A stretch of DNA of 6,804 bases, taken from assembly GCA_018818485.1 (NCBI GenBank), contig JAHIRX010000022.1, positions 1 through 6,804 on the forward strand, read 5' to 3'. Shown here in pieces: positions 5,401 to 6,804 of this stretch. Under the pieces are notes generated by a model. That model searched no databases and was not told the origin of the DNA. It saw nothing but the letters and a program-made list of their open reading frames with translations. Each line of letters starts with the position of its first letter. The first letter of the stretch is position 1. This DNA comes from Patescibacteria group bacterium. Lineage in GTDB: Bacteria > Patescibacteriota > WWE3 > UBA101185 > UBA10185. The position numbers and the translations under genes were made by a program.

Positions 5401-5528
5401 CTATGGGGTAATGGGGTGGCTGACAGGTCCCAAACTGAACCAAATTATAGCATCATTAACCCAGCTTATGGATGTTTATCCTAGTAAATGAAGCTCTTAA
5501 CTAAAAGTTAGATTTATTAGAAGAGGGT
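5401..5528 (+). repeat. Repeat R6
   Basis: The flank CTATGGGGTAAT precedes GGGGTGGCTGACAGGTCCC, AACTGAACCAAATTATAGC, CAGCTTATGGATGTTTATCC. It is the most diverged full copy: CAGGTCCC for CGGGTCCC, TATAGC for TATATC, and GGATGTTTATCC for GGAGATTTATCC. The tail has a TAACT/AGTTA hairpin (5508-5520) and ends TTTATTAGAAGAGGG. Confidence 0.9.
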
Positions 5529-5529
5529 G

Positions 5530-5595
5530 GGGGGCTTTCGGTCGATGTGCTTTATGTTGGAGAATAGTGTTAATCTAGCTCTCTGAATCGTTCAA
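5530..5595 (+). repeat. Short repeat B, copy 2
   Basis: This is the second copy of the block at 4672-4740 (GGGGGCTT, GATGTGCTTTA, TTGGAGAATA, CTGAATCG). Copy 1 precedes R5 on its left, whereas this copy follows R6 on its right, so B is not a fixed part of the main repeat. Confidence 0.6.
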
Positions 5596-5722
5596 TATTT
5601 TTCTAATTGGTGACCCTACGGATAAAAATTTTGAACACTCTTATACAGTAATTGTTGATAGCTTGATTGGGCTTTCCAAAGTTTTAGTTGAGGGGGCCCT
5701 AGTAAGATTAGAGTAATGTGTC
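5596..5722. other. Unassigned stretch before the nucleotidyltransferase gene
   Basis: No gene can be supported. A 45-codon open frame (5579-5713, stop TAA 5714-5716) reads plausibly (FEHSYTVIVDSLIGLSKVLV) but has no ATG or GTG and no ribosome site. It could be a gene remnant or chance. GGGGGCCC near 5692-5699 is the only GC-rich patch. Confidence 0.25.
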
Positions 5723-5734
5723 TAAAATAGTATT
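5723..5734 (+). promoter_or_regulatory. Leaderless-type -10 box of the nucleotidyltransferase gene
   Basis: TAAAAT at 5723-5728 is followed by 6 nt and the GTG at 5735, the same spacing as for the dehydrogenase and FemAB-like genes. No Shine-Dalgarno or clear -35 is present. Confidence 0.55.
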
Positions 5735-6742
5735 GTGAGTGATAAAACTTTAGATGCCTATAATATTGAACAGCTATCTAATGAGGTTTTACCTGAAAGA
5801 ATCTCCTCTATACATTTTGATGTAGAGGCAATTGAAGGTAAAAGGTTAGATAAGAATTTTGAAAGAATAGAGACCTCAACACGTAACATCAAAAAACATA
5901 CGGATGAGAAGTTTGCATATATTGGTAGCATGGGAATGTACCCATTATTAAATGAGCTTAAAGATTTGGATGAAAAGGTGGGAGATTTAGCAATACTTGA
6001 ACAAAGAGTTTCTGGAGGAAAAAATGACGTTGATGTAGCTTTCTTACCAGGAAAGACGAGAAAGGTAATGTTAGAAGACTTTGGGTGGGATAGTGAAGCT
6101 GTTAGTAAACAAAGAGGAGAACTTGAAGGGTATGATGCAACCTTAGATATTATGGAGAGAGATGAGTTAGAGTATTTCCCTTGGAGAGAGGTTACTTTAG
6201 GAAATGAGACTTTTTTTGTACAAAATCCAAGAGAGGCGATATGTGAAAAGATAAATGCTTTTCTTACCAATAATTATGATGAAAAAGGAAAGCCTGCATC
6301 TAATGAAGTAAAGTGGGGGATAGATATTAAACTTCTAAAAACATATTTAATTGCTAGCGAGAATATTATCCCAGAAGAACTAGAAGAGAGATTGTCAGAA
6401 GATTGGGAAGTATATGTTAAAGGTAAAGTTGATGTATATGAAGAATATTATAAGGTTATAAAAGATGTATCAGAGTTATTGAATTCAGAGAATACTCCAG
6501 AGGAAATCATCAAAGGATTTGTTTCTGATAAGGAGCTCAAAGTAGAGGAATTTTTAAAGTATAAGTACCCCTTCGCTGACGAGGAGGAGATAAAAAACGT
6601 ATTAGAAAGTGACAGCAAAGAGTCCTTTTACCTGTCTTTAAAAAAGATACTTGATAAAAACAAACCAGTACATAGAACATTTAAAGAAGCACAGAATTTG
6701 GCTTCTGAAGAGTACAAAAAGTTCTTGAGTCGGGGGACTTAA
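5735..6742 (+). CDS. Probable nucleotidyltransferase-fold protein, AbiEii-like (335 aa)
   Basis: The middle of the protein looks like a DNA-polymerase-beta-type nucleotidyltransferase as seen in the AbiEii/AbiGii toxin family. YIGSMGMYPLL (62-72) fits the helix-capping G-[GS] motif, and GGKNDVDVAF (94-103) gives the D-x-D metal-binding pair (D98, D100). FFVQNPREAICEKINAF (160-176) and KWGIDIKLLKTYL (193-205) match the 'pe.l...Kl.al' and 'kDi.Dl..l' segments that follow in such proteins. Residues 1-60 and 215-335 are charged, helical and unassigned; the C-terminal extension is glutamate/lysine-rich. The GTG start is secure because an in-frame TAA lies four codons upstream. If active it would transfer a nucleotide to an RNA or protein target, possibly as a toxin or phage-defence effector. 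The family call rests on motifs only. The next gene begins 6 nt after the stop, suggesting a two-gene operon. Confidence 0.55.
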   Translation: MSDKTLDAYNIEQLSNEVLPERISSIHFDVEAIEGKRLDKNFERIETSTRNIKKHTDEKFAYIGSMGMYPLLNELKDLDEKVGDLAILEQRVSGGKNDVDVAFLPGKTRKVMLEDFGWDSEAVSKQRGELEGYDATLDIMERDELEYFPWREVTLGNETFFVQNPREAICEKINAFLTNNYDEKGKPASNEVKWGIDIKLLKTYLIASENIIPEELEERLSEDWEVYVKGKVDVYEEYYKVIKDVSELLNSENTPEEIIKGFVSDKELKVEEFLKYKYPFADEEEIKNVLESDSKESFYLSLKKILDKNKPVHRTFKEAQNLASEEYKKFLSRGT

Positions 6743-6748
6743 GAGCTT

Positions 6749-6804
6749 ATGTTTAACCATAATTGGGGTCTTGTTACAGCTGACTCATATTTTAAAGCAA
6801 CCAA
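6749..6804 (+). CDS. Start of an unidentified gene, truncated by the window edge
   Basis: An ATG at 6749 opens 18 codons to the end of the window (MFNHNWGLVTADSYFKAT). It lies 6 nt after the nucleotidyltransferase stop, in a spacing typical of a translationally coupled operon partner, with no clear Shine-Dalgarno. The fragment is too short to identify. In AbiE-type systems the partner is an antitoxin, but there it usually lies upstream, so that role is only a guess. Confidence 0.4.
   Translation, partial: MFNHNWGLVTADSYFKAT

Noticed and set aside
175..5528. CRISPR array
   Set aside because: Repeats are far too long and spaced by 0.5-1.8 kb of coding DNA.
175..5528. Insertion sequence or MITE copies
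   Set aside because: No terminal inverted repeats, no target-site duplications and no transposase are seen, and the copies always share one orientation.
175..5528. Canonical integron attC sites
   Set aside because: A GTTRRRY-like string occurs only in the R6 tail (GTTAGAT) and is not conserved; the integron comparison is kept only as an analogy.
5579..5716. 45-codon open frame before the nucleotidyltransferase gene as a small gene
   Set aside because: No ATG or GTG start and no ribosome site; open frames of this length are expected by chance in this region.
5758..6270. Leftward 170-codon open frame over the nucleotidyltransferase gene
   Set aside because: It is serine-rich shadow coding opposite a better-supported rightward gene.

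Overview
The window is an AT-rich bacterial segment. It opens with the first 50 codons of a housekeeping gene, histidyl-tRNA synthetase, read leftward. The rest is an accessory array in which long, same-orientation repeats alternate with one gene each, or two in one unit. The HisRS N-terminus, the small orphan membrane proteins, the leaderless promoters and the FemAB-like transferase would fit a Patescibacteria (CPR) genome, but that is inference and not secure. The standard genetic code fits every gene (TAA, TAG and TGA all serve as stops).

Layout, left to right: partial hisS (-); repeat R1; small three-helix membrane protein (-); diverged repeat R0; FemAB-like acyl/aminoacyltransferase (-) divergent from a spermidine-synthase-fold protein (+); repeat R2; 79-aa membrane protein (-); repeat R3; short-chain dehydrogenase (+); repeat R4; 66-aa membrane protein (-); short repeat B1 and repeat R5; 116-aa unknown protein (-); repeat R6 and short repeat B2; nucleotidyltransferase-fold protein (+), followed after 6 nt by the start of another gene (+) that runs off the window.

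All copies of the main repeat point the same way. They share a nearly invariant core of about 70 bp starting GGGGTGGCTGAC and a looser tail often ending TTATCTAGGGGA. The leftward small genes follow a fixed plan: repeat tail, intrinsic terminator, gene, Shine-Dalgarno site, promoter. In three cases the promoter's -10 box lies 40-42 bp from the next repeat core. The rightward genes and the FemAB-like gene look leaderless or nearly so, with a -10 box 6-10 nt before the start codon and no Shine-Dalgarno site.

The whole resembles an integron-like cassette array: unrelated single genes, each with its own expression signals, separated by one recurrent element beside a core gene. The element does not match canonical attC and no integrase is visible. 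It may be an undescribed cassette-capture or repeat-borne promoter/terminator system.
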